50,599 bases of DNA from assembly GCA_944391805.1 (NCBI GenBank), contig CALXUY010000008.1:1-50599 (forward strand), in the 5' to 3' direction. Within the stretch, counting starts at the first letter, position 1. Every line of letters starts with the position of its first letter. This DNA comes from an uncultured Clostridia bacterium (GTDB lineage: Bacteria; Bacillota; Clostridia; Oscillospirales; CAG-272). A program made the translations under genes and the position numbers. Under the pieces are notes generated by a model that worked only from the letters and a program-made list of their open reading frames with translations, was not told where the DNA came from and searched no databases. This document shows positions 1 to 7,377 of this stretch, in pieces.

Positions 1-122
1 CAAGCTGGATCTCCTGTGGGGAACCGGGTGGGATACATAAGCAAGAAAAACGACACAAATCGACATCATTCTCGATGCTTTTTTCAAATGTTTTAATTTC
101 GTTTACACAAAATTCTTGACAG
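1..122 (-). mobile_element. Possible end of an IS256-like element inside an IS1182-like transposase gene
   Basis: Read on the minus strand, the transposase similarity of the neighbouring gene stops abruptly near position 122. The sequence then starts GGGCCTGTCAAGAATTTTGT and continues GTAAACG. A TTGTGTAAA motif close to the end, with T-rich flanks, is typical of IS256-family termini as I remember them. The other end and its transposase lie outside the window. The alternative is simple decay or an internal deletion of the IS1182-like gene. Confidence 0.35.
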
Positions 123-337
123 GCCCACAGATGCTGGATCAGCACCATTTTCACCAGCACTACAGGATCTATACTCGGTCTCCCTTTGTCTTCGCTATAC
201 AGATCTTCTACCATCTCGTAGAGCTTGTCAAAATCTACTGCAGCATCAATCTTCCTGAGCAGATGTTCCTTCGGCACAAGGCCTTCCAACCATACCATTG
301 CTATTACGTCTCTTCCGTTTTGCCCCTTGCTTATCAT
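118..337 (-). pseudogene. IS1182-like transposase, N-terminal fragment, interrupted
   Basis: The ATG at 337 follows an AGGTGG ribosome binding site. The first ~70 residues match the N-terminal (DUF772-type) region of IS1182-group transposases: a LVPKEHLLRKID stretch, then YSEDKGRPSIDPVVLVK and MVLIQHL. In the family this is followed by a YGIRS..RQT.KEI segment, but here the frame continues with unrelated residues from about position 122 down to the window edge. The gene is therefore broken, probably by another insertion sequence. The same N-terminus starts again at 50560 on the other strand. Confidence 0.65.
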
Positions 338-424
338 CTCTTCACCACCTGTCTTTTTCTGCTTCTATTATATCATATTTTAAGCAAATATGCCACCTTT
401 TATGGTGACTTTTTCGACAGACTG
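118..424 (-). mobile_element. IS1182-like insertion sequence, left copy, 5' end
   Basis: The outer end at 424 reads, on the minus strand, CAGTCTGTCGAAAAAGTC and is followed by a short CACC-ATAAAA-GGTG hairpin, a TATAAT box and the transposase start at 337. About 120 bp of this end recur at 50473-50599 on the plus strand with a handful of differences, so the two are related copies that have diverged. The copy runs toward the left edge and is interrupted near 122. Confidence 0.7.
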
Positions 425-664
425 AGACTTTCTCTCTCTTTTGTGGTAAAATGTTTGTAGCAACTCATTGGATTTTCCTTTCTTGGTTTACTCGTCATTT
501 ACCATTATAAAGGTTTTTTCAGTGAGTTGCAATCCTTTTTTCCCTTTTTGCCCCTCTTTTTCTACTCGTTGCACTTACTATTATAATCCAAGGAAAAAAG
601 TCCCTTAACAATCCTCAAAAACTTTCAATAGGGGGTATTTTATACAGAAATGAAGTTAGCGACA
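425..664. other. AT-rich intergenic DNA
   Basis: No gene is supported. The stretch is much richer in A and T than the genes. It holds a loose inverted pair (GCAACTCA near 460, TGAGTTGC near 523) and two similar segments ending ACCATTATAA and ACTATTATAA. No clear promoter or terminator is visible. Confidence 0.4.
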
Positions 665-822
665 TTCCGGACGCCCCGCCCAGTAACCCGCCAGCGGCTT
701 GCTGGTTCTACGGCGGTTTACCGCCTCCGCGGACTCTGGCACCGAATAAAATTGAGCTGAAAATAACTTTTACTTTGGCTTTATTTCCCTTTGGACTTGC
801 AAATCGCATTTGCTCAACTTAA
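665..822 (-). repeat. Dispersed ~155-bp repeat, copy 1
   Basis: The reverse complement matches 7045-7198 in several blocks: TGAGCAAA..CGATTT, CAAAGGG.AATAAAGCC, AATTTTAT.CGGTGCC, AGTCCGCG and GGGCGGGGCGTCCGGAA. Between the last two blocks both copies form a hairpin, but with different stem sequences. No protein is convincingly encoded; short frames in both copies end with the same few residues (IKP-K/R). Confidence 0.65.
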
Positions 823-856
823 TGTGAATTGTTATAACGTGTCGAAAAGACCTGAA

Positions 857-1096
857 ATGTGCTGTGTGCGAAACAAAAAACAGTATGTCCCTGCTTGTTA
901 TCCCTTGGAACTTCGGCAAGGCGTCCCGCGCCGATTTACCGGCATCGAACGCCAAGCGTGCCCAAACTCGAACGCCTGCCCCCGGTTTTTGGATCCATGC
1001 TATGCACCGAACATGAAATCGCATGTCCCGTCTTTTGGAACTTTAGCAAGGCGTCCCGCGCCGGGTTCCCCGGCATCGAACGCCAAGCGCGCCCAA
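857..1096. repeat. Two degenerate tandem units, spacing 140 bp
   Basis: Units at about 857-965 and 997-1096 share TTGGAACTT..GCAAGGCG, TCCCGCGCCG and CCGGCATCGAACGCCAAGCG followed by CCCAA. Both are open in more than one frame, but the frames do not agree between units, so this looks like non-coding repeat DNA. Confidence 0.6.
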
Positions 1097-1149
1097 TCTC
1101 CTGCATCCGTTCATCGCTTTCAAGCGCACAGCATGCAACCGTGTTTTGT

Positions 1150-1311
1150 GGGGAAAACTTTTGCAAAAGTTTTCCCCGCGCCCCTTTCAAAAATCTGAAA
1201 CAGGGAGTGAGACAAAGGCCGGAGCTGGGCGGACAGTCCTCGGTTCGCTCGTATCCCGGAAACTTTGCGCGGAAACCGTTTGCAAAAGTTTTCCCCGCGC
1301 GCCTTTCAAAA
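1150..1311. repeat. Paired palindromic modules
   Basis: Positions 1150-1177 form a perfect 28-nt palindrome centred on TTTTGCAAAA. A shorter, imperfect version lies at 1271-1294. Both are followed by CCCGCGC and CTTTCAAAA, so the module is directly repeated about 119 bp apart. Similar AAAACTTTTGCAAAAGTTTT-type stems occur inside the hairpin-associated elements further along the window. Confidence 0.6.
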
Positions 1312-1370
1312 TCTGCACGAAAAGGAGGGCAGGGCAAAGCCGTTGTGCGGCTGAAAAGAGCCGGAAACAC

Positions 1371-1412
1371 GGCAGGCGGCAGGCGGCAGGCGGCAGGCGG
1401 CAGGCGGCAGGC
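1371..1412. repeat. Heptanucleotide repeat GGCAGGC x6
   Basis: Six exact head-to-tail copies of GGCAGGC, followed by a degenerate seventh. A length-variable tract is expected from slippage. No supported gene contains it. Confidence 0.9.
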
Positions 1413-1436
1413 AGCGGGCCACGGTGCGCGGGATAT

Positions 1437-1531
1437 AAAAAAACAACCGCGTGCGGCGCAGATGCCGTTTGCGGTTGATGGTACGGAGGTTTACCAACTC
1501 AATACCCACCTTGGCGCGGGCATTGAGTTGG
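1437..1531 (-). terminator. Two hairpins downstream of the DUF6514-like gene
   Basis: On the minus strand a stem CCAACTCAAT/ATTGAGTTGG (1494-1531) is followed by a second stem CAACCGC/GCGGTTG (1444-1477) that ends in a run of seven T. The second has the form of an intrinsic terminator for the leftward gene ending at 1672. Confidence 0.6.
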
Positions 1532-1671
1532 GATGGGATCGGTGTATGATCCCAACGGTGTTTTGTTTGTTGGAGAAGTGCAGCACCGGAAAGAATCCGG
1601 GCATGCCCTTCCCCGTCATTTGCCGAGAGGTTCATCCCCAAATCGAACTGACATGACTGTTGTTCAAAGAC

Positions 1672-1908
1672 TCACTGCTCGCACAGTGCGTCTTCAACAA
1701 CGTCCGGCAAATGAATCGGATCCAGTTCCAGTTGATTGCTCAAATCAACAATGCGCTGGACGAATGTGCCATCTGTCGAAACATCAAACACGGTTTCCAC
1801 AACCGTATTGGATGCTTCCAACACCGCCTGAATTCCGAAGGATTCAAATGATCCAATATCTTGAGAGAACCCCTTTTTCAGAATTGCCCGATATTGGTAC
1901 ATCCCCAT
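1672..1908 (-). CDS. Small DUF6514-like protein
   Basis: A 78-residue protein if it starts at the ATG at 1908, eight bases after an AAAAGGGGG ribosome binding site; a GTG at 1917 in the same frame is less likely. The C-terminal half has the pattern DVSTD....V..IVDL.NQLELDPIHLPDVVED. I associate this with the DUF6514 family of short Clostridia proteins of unknown function, though I cannot run a profile. There is no signal peptide or membrane segment. It stands alone and leftward, with a terminator behind it. Function unknown. Confidence 0.6.
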   Translation of the reverse strand: MGMYQYRAILKKGFSQDIGSFESFGIQAVLEASNTVVETVFDVSTDGTFVQRIVDLSNQLELDPIHLPDVVEDALCEQ

Positions 1909-2031
1909 CGTAATCACCCCCTTTTCATGGATTTTATATTCAGGCTTCCAACAGAGGGAAGCCGTCCTATAAGCAAATTGAAGTCTGTCTTGGTTGTGTG
2001 TTACAACCGGGTTTGGCGAACGATGTACAAT

Positions 2032-2466
2032 TTATGAGTATTTTTGATCGATTTCTTCTTCTACTACATCGTTCATGCCATTATTGCCGTAAAAGGTCAC
2101 TTTGAAGACGGCTCTGTATGTACCGGTATCAGAAAGCTGAAACTCATGGTAAAAATTACCGGTGACGGAATTTAAATAATCGACCCATACATCATCGGTT
2201 ACCCCGATGTCCACTCTGTTCCAGAACAAACCAAGAAATCTCTTTTCCAGATAGATTTCACATTTGGCTTCTCTCAGAAGCCCCTCAGCACCGGTGTATG
2301 TAACGCCGACACATGCAAGACCGGAAGGAGTGATATTAAAACTTATGCCTACTCGACCTACATTATTATAGTATGGTTCAATCCCATAATCATCTGCCGA
2401 CGGATAAATGGCCATGCAGGAAACCAGAGTGGCAACGGTCAACAACAATACAACAACTTTCTTCAT
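2032..2466 (-). CDS. Small secreted lipoprotein, unknown function
   Basis: A 144-residue protein with a short basic start (MKK), a hydrophobic stretch and a lipobox LVSC with the cysteine at residue 17, so probably an exported lipoprotein. The mature part is beta-rich with alternating aromatic residues (VGRVGISFNI, YHEFQLSDTGTYRAVFKVTFY). This resembles small Ig-like secreted proteins common in Clostridia. The ATG at 2466 is preceded by AGGAGT. It lies just downstream of the DUF4367 protein on the same strand and may be co-transcribed, although the 89-bp AT-rich gap could hold its own promoter. No specific family recognised. Confidence 0.6.
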   Translation of the reverse strand: MKKVVVLLLTVATLVSCMAIYPSADDYGIEPYYNNVGRVGISFNITPSGLACVGVTYTGAEGLLREAKCEIYLEKRFLGLFWNRVDIGVTDDVWVDYLNSVTGNFYHEFQLSDTGTYRAVFKVTFYGNNGMNDVVEEEIDQKYS

Positions 2467-2555
2467 TTCGTACTCCTAAAATTTTTACAACAAGGCTCTC
2501 TCGTATTGCTAATACTATATAGACAAACTAAGTTCTTCAAAATTTTCAAAATTTT

Positions 2556-3212
2556 TTATGATTTTATTTTAATTCCGTCTATCATCTGCATAACGGTCTC
2601 TTCCGAAAAATCTTCACTGAACTGGATGCTGTAAAAATAATTTTCATCTGCCCAGATATAGTAAGATGTTCCAAATGTTTCTCGATAGTAAAATTCAATT
2701 GCACCAATAGTTATTAATTGGAAATCTTCACCATGTTCTGTATCATATAAATAACGTGCACTTAAAATCTGTTGCTCAAAAATAATTTTTTGGGAATCTT
2801 TTACCCAATATTCAATGCAAAATAGCGGATTGGCAGTATTCGATTCCAAAACATATCCTTCGGGCACAAAGGTCAAGGTGTACTCCTCTTCAATTTGTTC
2901 CTTGCCGTTGCTGTCATCAAAAGTCAGAACCTTTGAATGAGTATCAAATAATTCTTCAATAAAATCCGCTATCCTTCTCCGGTTTGCGTAAACCGAGCAA
3001 CCGACCAACAGCGTAAGCGCTGCGGCAACCACAATGGCAATGATTCTGTTGCGCGCTGCACGGCGTCTGTCGCGCAGGATGCGCCGCATTGCGCGTTTGT
3101 GCTTGCGCGATACCGGGATGTCATCTGGATAAAGCGCAAGGATTTCTTCCAGTTCTTGGATTTGAACTTCCAACAGTGCCTGCTTGAGATATGCCAGTGT
3201 GCGGTCATCCAT
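2556..3212 (-). CDS. DUF4367-type single-pass membrane protein
   Basis: 218 residues. The first ~57 form a charged cytoplasmic segment, very basic from residue 36 on (SRKHKRAMRRILRDRRRAARN). One membrane segment follows (about 58-76) and then an extracytoplasmic domain with YTLTFVPEGYVLE, typical of DUF4367. In Clostridia such proteins usually sit directly after an ECF-like sigma factor gene and are thought to act like anti-sigma or sensor partners. Here a matching sigma gene lies 1.3 kb away on the opposite strand (4489-5043), separated by repeat DNA. A functional pairing is inference from family context only. Confidence 0.7.
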   Translation of the reverse strand: MDDRTLAYLKQALLEVQIQELEEILALYPDDIPVSRKHKRAMRRILRDRRRAARNRIIAIVVAAALTLLVGCSVYANRRRIADFIEELFDTHSKVLTFDDSNGKEQIEEEYTLTFVPEGYVLESNTANPLFCIEYWVKDSQKIIFEQQILSARYLYDTEHGEDFQLITIGAIEFYYRETFGTSYYIWADENYFYSIQFSEDFSEETVMQMIDGIKIKS

Positions 3213-3599
3213 ATCTTGCCATCCCCCTCTCTCAAATTTGGGAGTTATTCATAATTCCCTATAATCCATTACCTCATTTTCAAGAAAAATTCTTCAGGAC
3301 GCCAAATATTATAATACAATTTTCCAAAAAAATCAAGATGTTTTGCCAAAATAATGTAATTTTATAAAATTCAGGCACAATATGGATATTTTAATGCAAA
3401 ATTTCGTTCATAATGATGTCAATTTTTTGAAGAATGACAAAAATCTACAAATTATTTAACAAATGACCTCCAACACAGAAGCCTTGTCGGCAGTGTCACA
3501 GCACCTGTTTTTTCCTCAATTTTGCCCCAATCGGGTGGCGCTTCGCCTTTGATATTCCGCCCATCTGCCAGCCGCGCATCGGATGCAACATGTCGCGTG
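3213..3599. other. AT-rich intergenic DNA
   Basis: No gene supported. The first ~250 bp are strongly AT-rich and may contain the leftward promoter of the DUF4367 gene. The rest grades into the GC-rich minisatellite. Confidence 0.4.
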
Positions 3600-4110
3600 C
3601 CGAATGTTTCAGCCGCCCCCGCGCGGAAAATGCGCGGCTTCGATTCTGTGCCCAGCCACGCGCCGAAAGTTCCGCGTCTGTGATATTCCACCCAGCCGTG
3701 CGCCGAAAGCACCGCACTTCCGATGTGCCAGCCAACCGCGCGCCGAATATGCCCCGGCCCCGCGCTGCTCCGCCCGGGCGGCTGCGCGCCGAAAGCACAT
3801 CCGTTCCTGTCCTATCTTCTAATATTTTATAAGCACCGCGTTTCGCGTGCCAAATGCACCCCCACTCCGATGTCCCGTCCATTTTGCCCGGCCGTACACT
3901 GAAAGCGCCCGACCCCGATAGTCCCGCCCGCTCGCGCGCCAAAAGCCCCTCGGCTCGGATTCAACACCCACCCGCGCGCCGAATGCACCCCCGCTCTGAT
4001 GTTCCGCCCAGCCGCGCGCCGAAAGCACCGCGCCTCTGATGCTCCGCCCGGCCACGCGAAAGCGCCGCTTCTCGATGTTTTGCCCAGTGGCGCGCCGTAT
4101 CACCGCGTCA
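3600..4110. repeat. Degenerate ~40-bp minisatellite, about 11 units
   Basis: Units begin GCGCGCCGAAAGCACC (variants CGCCGAATGCACCC, CGCCAAAAGCCCC) and continue CTCTGATGTTCCGCCCAGCC. Unit lengths are mostly 38-42 bp, with longer ones near 3790-3900. Units have diverged, so the array is old. The longest frames across it are on the minus strand but are broken and out of register; no start with a ribosome binding site was seen. Units abut without spacers, so it is not a CRISPR array. Confidence 0.75.
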
Positions 4111-4424
4111 TCAATCCCCAGCCCCCTGACACTGCTGCATCATCCATCATCGCGCCCGCAGCATCCCGCTGTTCCGCCAATCCCGATTCTTTTCCACCAC
4201 GGCTATGATTGTTCCGCAGCGAATGTGCGGCTCCGGTTTCCGGAGACGCCACAACCAGGTCCGAGTTGTACGGCATATTGCATATTTGTCCAAACCGTGT
4301 CACAAAGTTTACATTTGTTTCGCTATGATATGTAATACTGCATGATTTTTATGTATTATGATGCTTTATTTCAATTAAAAACGTAAAAATATCAGTTATA
4401 AATGGAAAAACTCCTAATTTTTTG

Positions 4425-4453
4425 TTGACAAATAGCGAATTTTGTGATATGAT
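4425..4453 (+). promoter_or_regulatory. Promoter of the sigma factor gene
   Basis: TTGACA (4425-4430), 17-bp spacer, TATGAT (4448-4453). The gene starts 36 bp downstream. Confidence 0.8.
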
Positions 4454-4488
4454 GAATAAGAGGAACAATCAATGCAAGGAGCTCGATC

Positions 4489-5043
4489 ATGTTAGAAATC
4501 ATATTAGCGCTCACTGAGGAGGAGTCACATGAGGTACTCACATATTTGTATCACAAGTACGCACAGGATATGCTGAAGGTGGCAAAGTATCATCTGTCAA
4601 AATGGAAGATTGTCTATTTTGAAGCAGAGGATATGGTGCAGGAGGCCTTTATTCGTCTCTCAAAATACGTGGATACGATCGACGTCAACGGGGACGAAAT
4701 GAGACTTCGGGCGTTTATGAAAACGGTGGCCGAAAACGTGACCTTGACATACATACGAAAAGAATATCCCAAAAAGGATACGGTCAGCTTCGAGGATCTG
4801 GATTGCGAGCCGTCCTCTGAAGATCATATCATTGATGAAATTCACAGCAAAGAGGAATACAACCGCGTGCTCGCGATCATCCGGCAGATGAAGCCGATCT
4901 ATCGGGATGCGCTGACTCTGCGTTATCTTTACGATATGGACGCGGAAACAATCGCCTCCCTGACCAATACTCCGGTCAAAACGGTTTATACCAGACTGGA
5001 GAGAGGAACAAGCATGCTGAGCAAGATATTTAATACGAACTGA
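4489..5043 (+). CDS. Sigma-70 family (ECF-like) RNA polymerase sigma factor
   Basis: 184 residues. Region 2 spans about residues 18-85 (LYHKYAQDMLKVAKYHL, then FEAEDMVQEAFIRL, the usual promoter-melting helix signature). Region 4 spans about 125-180, with the helix-turn-helix AETIASLTNTPVKTVYTRL. There is no region 1 or 3, as expected for ECF-type factors. The ATG at 4489 follows GCAAGGAGC. It has its own strong promoter and a terminator right after the stop, so it is monocistronic. The DUF4367 protein at 2556-3212 is the most likely regulatory partner by family habit. Its target regulon is unknown. Confidence 0.85.
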   Translation: MLEIILALTEEESHEVLTYLYHKYAQDMLKVAKYHLSKWKIVYFEAEDMVQEAFIRLSKYVDTIDVNGDEMRLRAFMKTVAENVTLTYIRKEYPKKDTVSFEDLDCEPSSEDHIIDEIHSKEEYNRVLAIIRQMKPIYRDALTLRYLYDMDAETIASLTNTPVKTVYTRLERGTSMLSKIFNTN

Positions 5044-5098
5044 AAGGAAGGACGCCGCATTTCCGATCATGGATTTGCGCGCCCTTCCTTGTATTTTT
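5044..5098 (+). terminator. Terminator of the sigma factor gene
   Basis: AAGGAAGGACGC pairs with GCGCGCCCTTCCTT; TGTATTTTTT follows. Confidence 0.7.
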
Positions 5099-5165
5099 TC
5101 TTCCTTTTATTATATATATCTGCCCGAAACAGGAAGCTCGGTTCCTGTCTTGCGAAACGACCGCT

Positions 5166-5777
5166 TCACTTTCTCGAGGCGGAACGGTCAAACTCCGGAT
5201 TGGTGGCGTAAAAGTTTTTGCTGTCGAGATGGTCCTGCGCCAGCCGGAGGGCGTCGCCGAAGCGCTGGTAGTGCACTACCTCACGGGCACGCAGGTATTT
5301 GATGGGATCCCGTACATCGGGGTCGTCTACCAGCCGCAGAATATTGTCGTAGGTCGTGCGGGCCTTCTGCTCGGCCGCCAGATCCTCGTTCAGGTCGGTG
5401 AGCACATCGCCTTTTACGGCAATCGAGCTCGTCGTGGTCGGCATACCGCTGGCTGCGACCGGATAAATGCCGGTGGTATGGTCAACAAAGTAGGTTGCGA
5501 ACGGGCTGCAGGCAATTTCCTGCTCGCTCAGGTTCCGCGTCAACTGGTGCAGGATGCTTGCAACCATCTCCAAGTGCGCCAGCTCCTCGGTGCCTACATC
5601 GGTCAGAATGCCGGTGATGTCGCGGTAGGGCATGGAATAACGCTGGTTCAGGTAGCGCATACTGGCGTTCAGCTCTCCGTCAGGCCCGCCCAATTGCGAA
5701 ATGATGATCTGCGCGGTGCGCGCATTCGGCGTCTTGATCTTGACCGGGTACTGCAGTTTTCTTTCATAGATCCACAT
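5166..5777 (-). CDS. cotJC: Spore coat protein CotJC, manganese-catalase family
   Basis: 203 residues, the usual size for CotJC. It begins MWIYERKLQYPVKI and carries the ferritin-like di-manganese ligands: Glu35 (GELNAS), the EELAHLEM motif at 64-71, Glu in DLAAEQKAR near 136, and REVVHYQRF (Glu166, His169). It is deposited in the spore coat; the Mn-catalase fold suggests peroxide removal, but the activity of CotJC itself is inferred. It is the last gene of a leftward cotJA-cotJB-cotJC operon. A short stem ACAGGAA/TTCCTGT lies about 20 bp after its end. Confidence 0.93.
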   Translation of the reverse strand: MWIYERKLQYPVKIKTPNARTAQIIISQLGGPDGELNASMRYLNQRYSMPYRDITGILTDVGTEELAHLEMVASILHQLTRNLSEQEIACSPFATYFVDHTTGIYPVAASGMPTTTSSIAVKGDVLTDLNEDLAAEQKARTTYDNILRLVDDPDVRDPIKYLRAREVVHYQRFGDALRLAQDHLDSKNFYATNPEFDRSASRK

Positions 5778-5815
5778 AACGGTTCATGAGTCCTTTCTGA
5801 AATAATGGTGTGGCC

Positions 5816-6088
5816 TCAATCGGCGTCCGCTTCCCACGGCCAGGGGGTTTTGACCCAATCCCATGAGTTTTGGCTTTGGTTGCCATAGATGGTGAGCGGA
5901 CCGCAGGCCATTTCGTACTGTTCCATTGCTTTGCCGCGCTCCTCCACCAGGCGATGATAGTATTCGAGCGCCTGCTGGTGATCGGGATAGGCGTCGAGAT
6001 ACAGCACGGTCTCCACAATGCAAAAATCAATTTCCCGGATCTGCTGCAGGAGCTGTGCGCAGCGGGCGTGATTGTTTCCGTTTGTCAT
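5816..6088 (-). CDS. cotJB: Spore coat protein CotJB
   Basis: 90 residues. The pattern LLQQIREIDFCIVETVLYLD followed by YPDHQQALEYYHRL and then a YGPL-like ACGPLTIYGNQ and WPWE is characteristic of CotJB. The ATG at 6088 follows GGAGGAAGGATC. It lies 14 bp after cotJA and 38 bp before cotJC. In Bacillus the CotJ proteins depend on each other for incorporation into the spore coat; the same is assumed here. Confidence 0.92.
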   Translation of the reverse strand: MTNGNNHARCAQLLQQIREIDFCIVETVLYLDAYPDHQQALEYYHRLVEERGKAMEQYEMACGPLTIYGNQSQNSWDWVKTPWPWEADAD

Positions 6089-6102
6089 GATCCTTCCTCC
6101 TT

Positions 6103-6459
6103 TCAGCGGGATCCGCGGTAAATGCTGCGGCCCATAAAGGGCTTGATCAGCTCACAGAACAGCGAGCCGTTTGACAGCGCTTCCTGCGGGCCGAGCAGGT
6201 TTCTCCACTCCTGAACCGGGGAGTAGACCATTGCAAGCGATGGCATATCGGCACAGCCCGTGCCGCTGCTGCCGTTCCCGGCGCCGCCGGCGCCGTTGGA
6301 ATTGGCGCCGGAGTTGGCTCCGGAGCTGCCGTCGTTGGGCGCGGGGGAGGGAACGTTCATGGTAGGGAGGCTTCTTCCGGGCAGATCACCGCTGTTCATC
6401 CGGCGCAAAAACTCGTCACCGGAACGGCGCATCGCGGAAGGCTGGTTTTTTTCGAACAT
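6103..6459 (-). CDS. cotJA: Spore coat associated protein CotJA
   Basis: 118 residues. The conserved CotJA part is at the C-terminus: LAMVYSPVQEWRNLLGPQEALSNGSLF then ELIKPFMG. The N-terminal half is a low-complexity Ser/Gly/Asn/Ala linker (about residues 38-68) that is longer than in Bacillus CotJA. The ATG at 6459 follows AAAGGAGATCGCTA. It is the first gene of cotJABC, and the candidate sporulation promoter at 6528-6554 lies upstream. Confidence 0.88.
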   Translation of the reverse strand: MFEKNQPSAMRRSGDEFLRRMNSGDLPGRSLPTMNVPSPAPNDGSSGANSGANSNGAGGAGNGSSGTGCADMPSLAMVYSPVQEWRNLLGPQEALSNGSLFCELIKPFMGRSIYRGSR

Positions 6460-6527
6460 GATTAGCGATCTCCTTTTTCTGATTCATCGGGCCGAAGATT
6501 CCCGCATCTGCCGGGCATCTTCATTCC

Positions 6528-6554
6528 ATCATATGTGAAAAGCTCGATTTTTGT
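6528..6554 (-). promoter_or_regulatory. Candidate sporulation promoter for cotJABC
   Basis: On the minus strand, AC (6554-6553), a 17-nt gap and CATATGAT (6535-6528). This fits the mother-cell sigma-K form AC-N16/17-CATANNNT and partly the sigma-E -10. Bacillus cotJ is sigma-E controlled, so the assignment is tentative. Confidence 0.3.
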
Positions 6555-6649
6555 CAAAAAAATTCATGAAATTTAGAATAAAAACTGGTTTTATTCTAAA
6601 AAACAAAGAATATCATAGAAGTTTGAGGGAAAAAGCGGATGAAATGATC

Positions 6650-6678
6650 TTGACAAAACGCCGAAAATGTGATATGCT
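6650..6678 (+). promoter_or_regulatory. Promoter of the T-box leader
   Basis: TTGACA (6650-6655), 17-bp spacer, TATGCT (6673-6678), just upstream of the T-box RNA. Confidence 0.8.
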
Positions 6679-6684
6679 ATATTG

Positions 6685-6948
6685 GAACGACAATGACGAA
6701 GACCCGGAATGCGGCGGACATGCAGAGAGCCTGCGGGCGGTGCGAGCAGGCGGCCTGCTGTATTCAATCGGTATCCCTTCCGAGTCGGTGCGCCCAAGCC
6801 GCGGGTGGTAAGCGCATCCGTCCATGCTGCGTTAAAGCAAACGGTTGAGCGCTGTTTGGCCGACCGGAGGTGCGCCGGGTGTTCCGGCGAAGATGAGTGG
6901 TACCGCGGAGAGCATCCGTCTCATGGCTTGGGCTGTGGGGCGTTTTTT
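6685..6948 (+). ncRNA. T-box leader, probably tRNA-Ile responsive
   Basis: The conserved T-box core GAGTGGTACCGCGG lies at 6894-6907 and an AGAGAG S-turn-like motif at about 6724-6729. A plausible specifier region contains ATC (near 6771, in GGTATCCC), an isoleucine codon. A terminator follows at once. The next gene is ileS, which fits. When uncharged tRNA-Ile binds, the leader should form the antiterminator and allow ileS transcription. The specifier was picked by eye; the T-box identity is firm. Confidence 0.85.
6917..6948 (+). terminator. Regulated terminator of the T-box leader
   Basis: CGTCTCA pairs with TGGGGCG (with G-U pairs) and is followed by six T. It competes with the antiterminator that includes the T-box core. 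Confidence 0.7.
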
Positions 6949-7044
6949 GTTTTCCTGCACCTGCCCTCCGGGAGACGACAGGAACGGATCACGACGTTGA
7001 CGAAACAACAGTATGAATACGATTATATGGCGATCCCCGTTCAT

Positions 7045-7198
7045 TTGAGCAAACACGATTTACCGGATCAAAGGGGAATAAAGCCGAGGTAAAAGTAACT
7101 CTGGGCCAAATTTTATCCGGTGCCGGAGTCCGCGAAGGAGGCAGGCCGCCGCGGAACCCCCGTCCCGCTGGACGGGATGGGGGGCGGGGCGTCCGGAA
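7045..7198 (+). repeat. Dispersed ~155-bp repeat, copy 2, between T-box and ileS
   Basis: Same family as 665-822 (inverted relative to it). It starts TGAGCAAACACGATTT and ends GGGCGGGGCGTCCGGAA. A GTCC/GGAC-centred hairpin with long C and G arms fills the part that varies between copies. The T-box terminator and ileS are separated by about 430 bp because of this block and the following hairpins. Confidence 0.65.
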
Positions 7199-7231
7199 CA
7201 GATCCAGCATTTCGGCTGTACCATATACCCC

Positions 7232-7316
7232 TTTTTGAAAGTTTTTTGAAGATTCTTAAGAAACTTTTTTTCAAAAAAGTTTCTTAAGTGGAGTTTGAGG
7301 CGAAGCCTCAAGGTCT
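7232..7316. repeat. Hairpin cluster before ileS
   Basis: A 34-nt nearly perfect hairpin (CTTAAGAAACTTTT ... AAAAGTTTCTTAAG, 7255-7288) is followed by TTGAGGCGAAGCCTCAA (7295-7311). The succession of an AAACTTTTTCAAAAGTTT-type stem and a GGGCGCGAAGCCC-type stem is also seen in the centre of the element at 42497-42733, so this may be a remnant of that family. Confidence 0.5.
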
Positions 7317-7320
7317 TTTA

Positions 7321-7349
7321 TTGCTTATATTATTATGAATTGCTATAAC
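7321..7349 (+). promoter_or_regulatory. Possible second ileS promoter, downstream of the T-box
   Basis: TTGCTT (7321-7326), 17-bp spacer, TATAAC (7344-7349), 28 bp before the ileS start. If active it would bypass the T-box. The surrounding DNA is AT-rich, so a chance match is possible. Confidence 0.4.
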
Positions 7350-7377
7350 TTATATTTTTTATATTGAGGAGAAAATC

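Noticed and set aside
116..460. 114-codon plus-strand frame at the left edge
   Set aside because: It is antisense to the IS1182-like transposase fragment and the IS end.
1306..1641. 111-codon minus-strand frame beginning MGMNLSAND
   Set aside because: It reads through two hairpins, one with a T-run, and ends in the heptamer repeat; no recognisable domain.
791..1656. Overlapping open frames through the repeat zone
   Set aside because: They run through tandem repeats and the heptamer tract, disagree in frame between repeat units and lack ribosome binding sites.
3496..4103. Frames rich in Gly/Ala/Arg over the minisatellite, and the idea of a CRISPR array
   Set aside because: The frames break between units and have no start signal. 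The units abut each other with no unique spacers of constant length, so it is not CRISPR.
6551..7092. Open frames in the T-box leader
   Set aside because: The region is a structured RNA with a clear T-box core; the frames cross its terminator.
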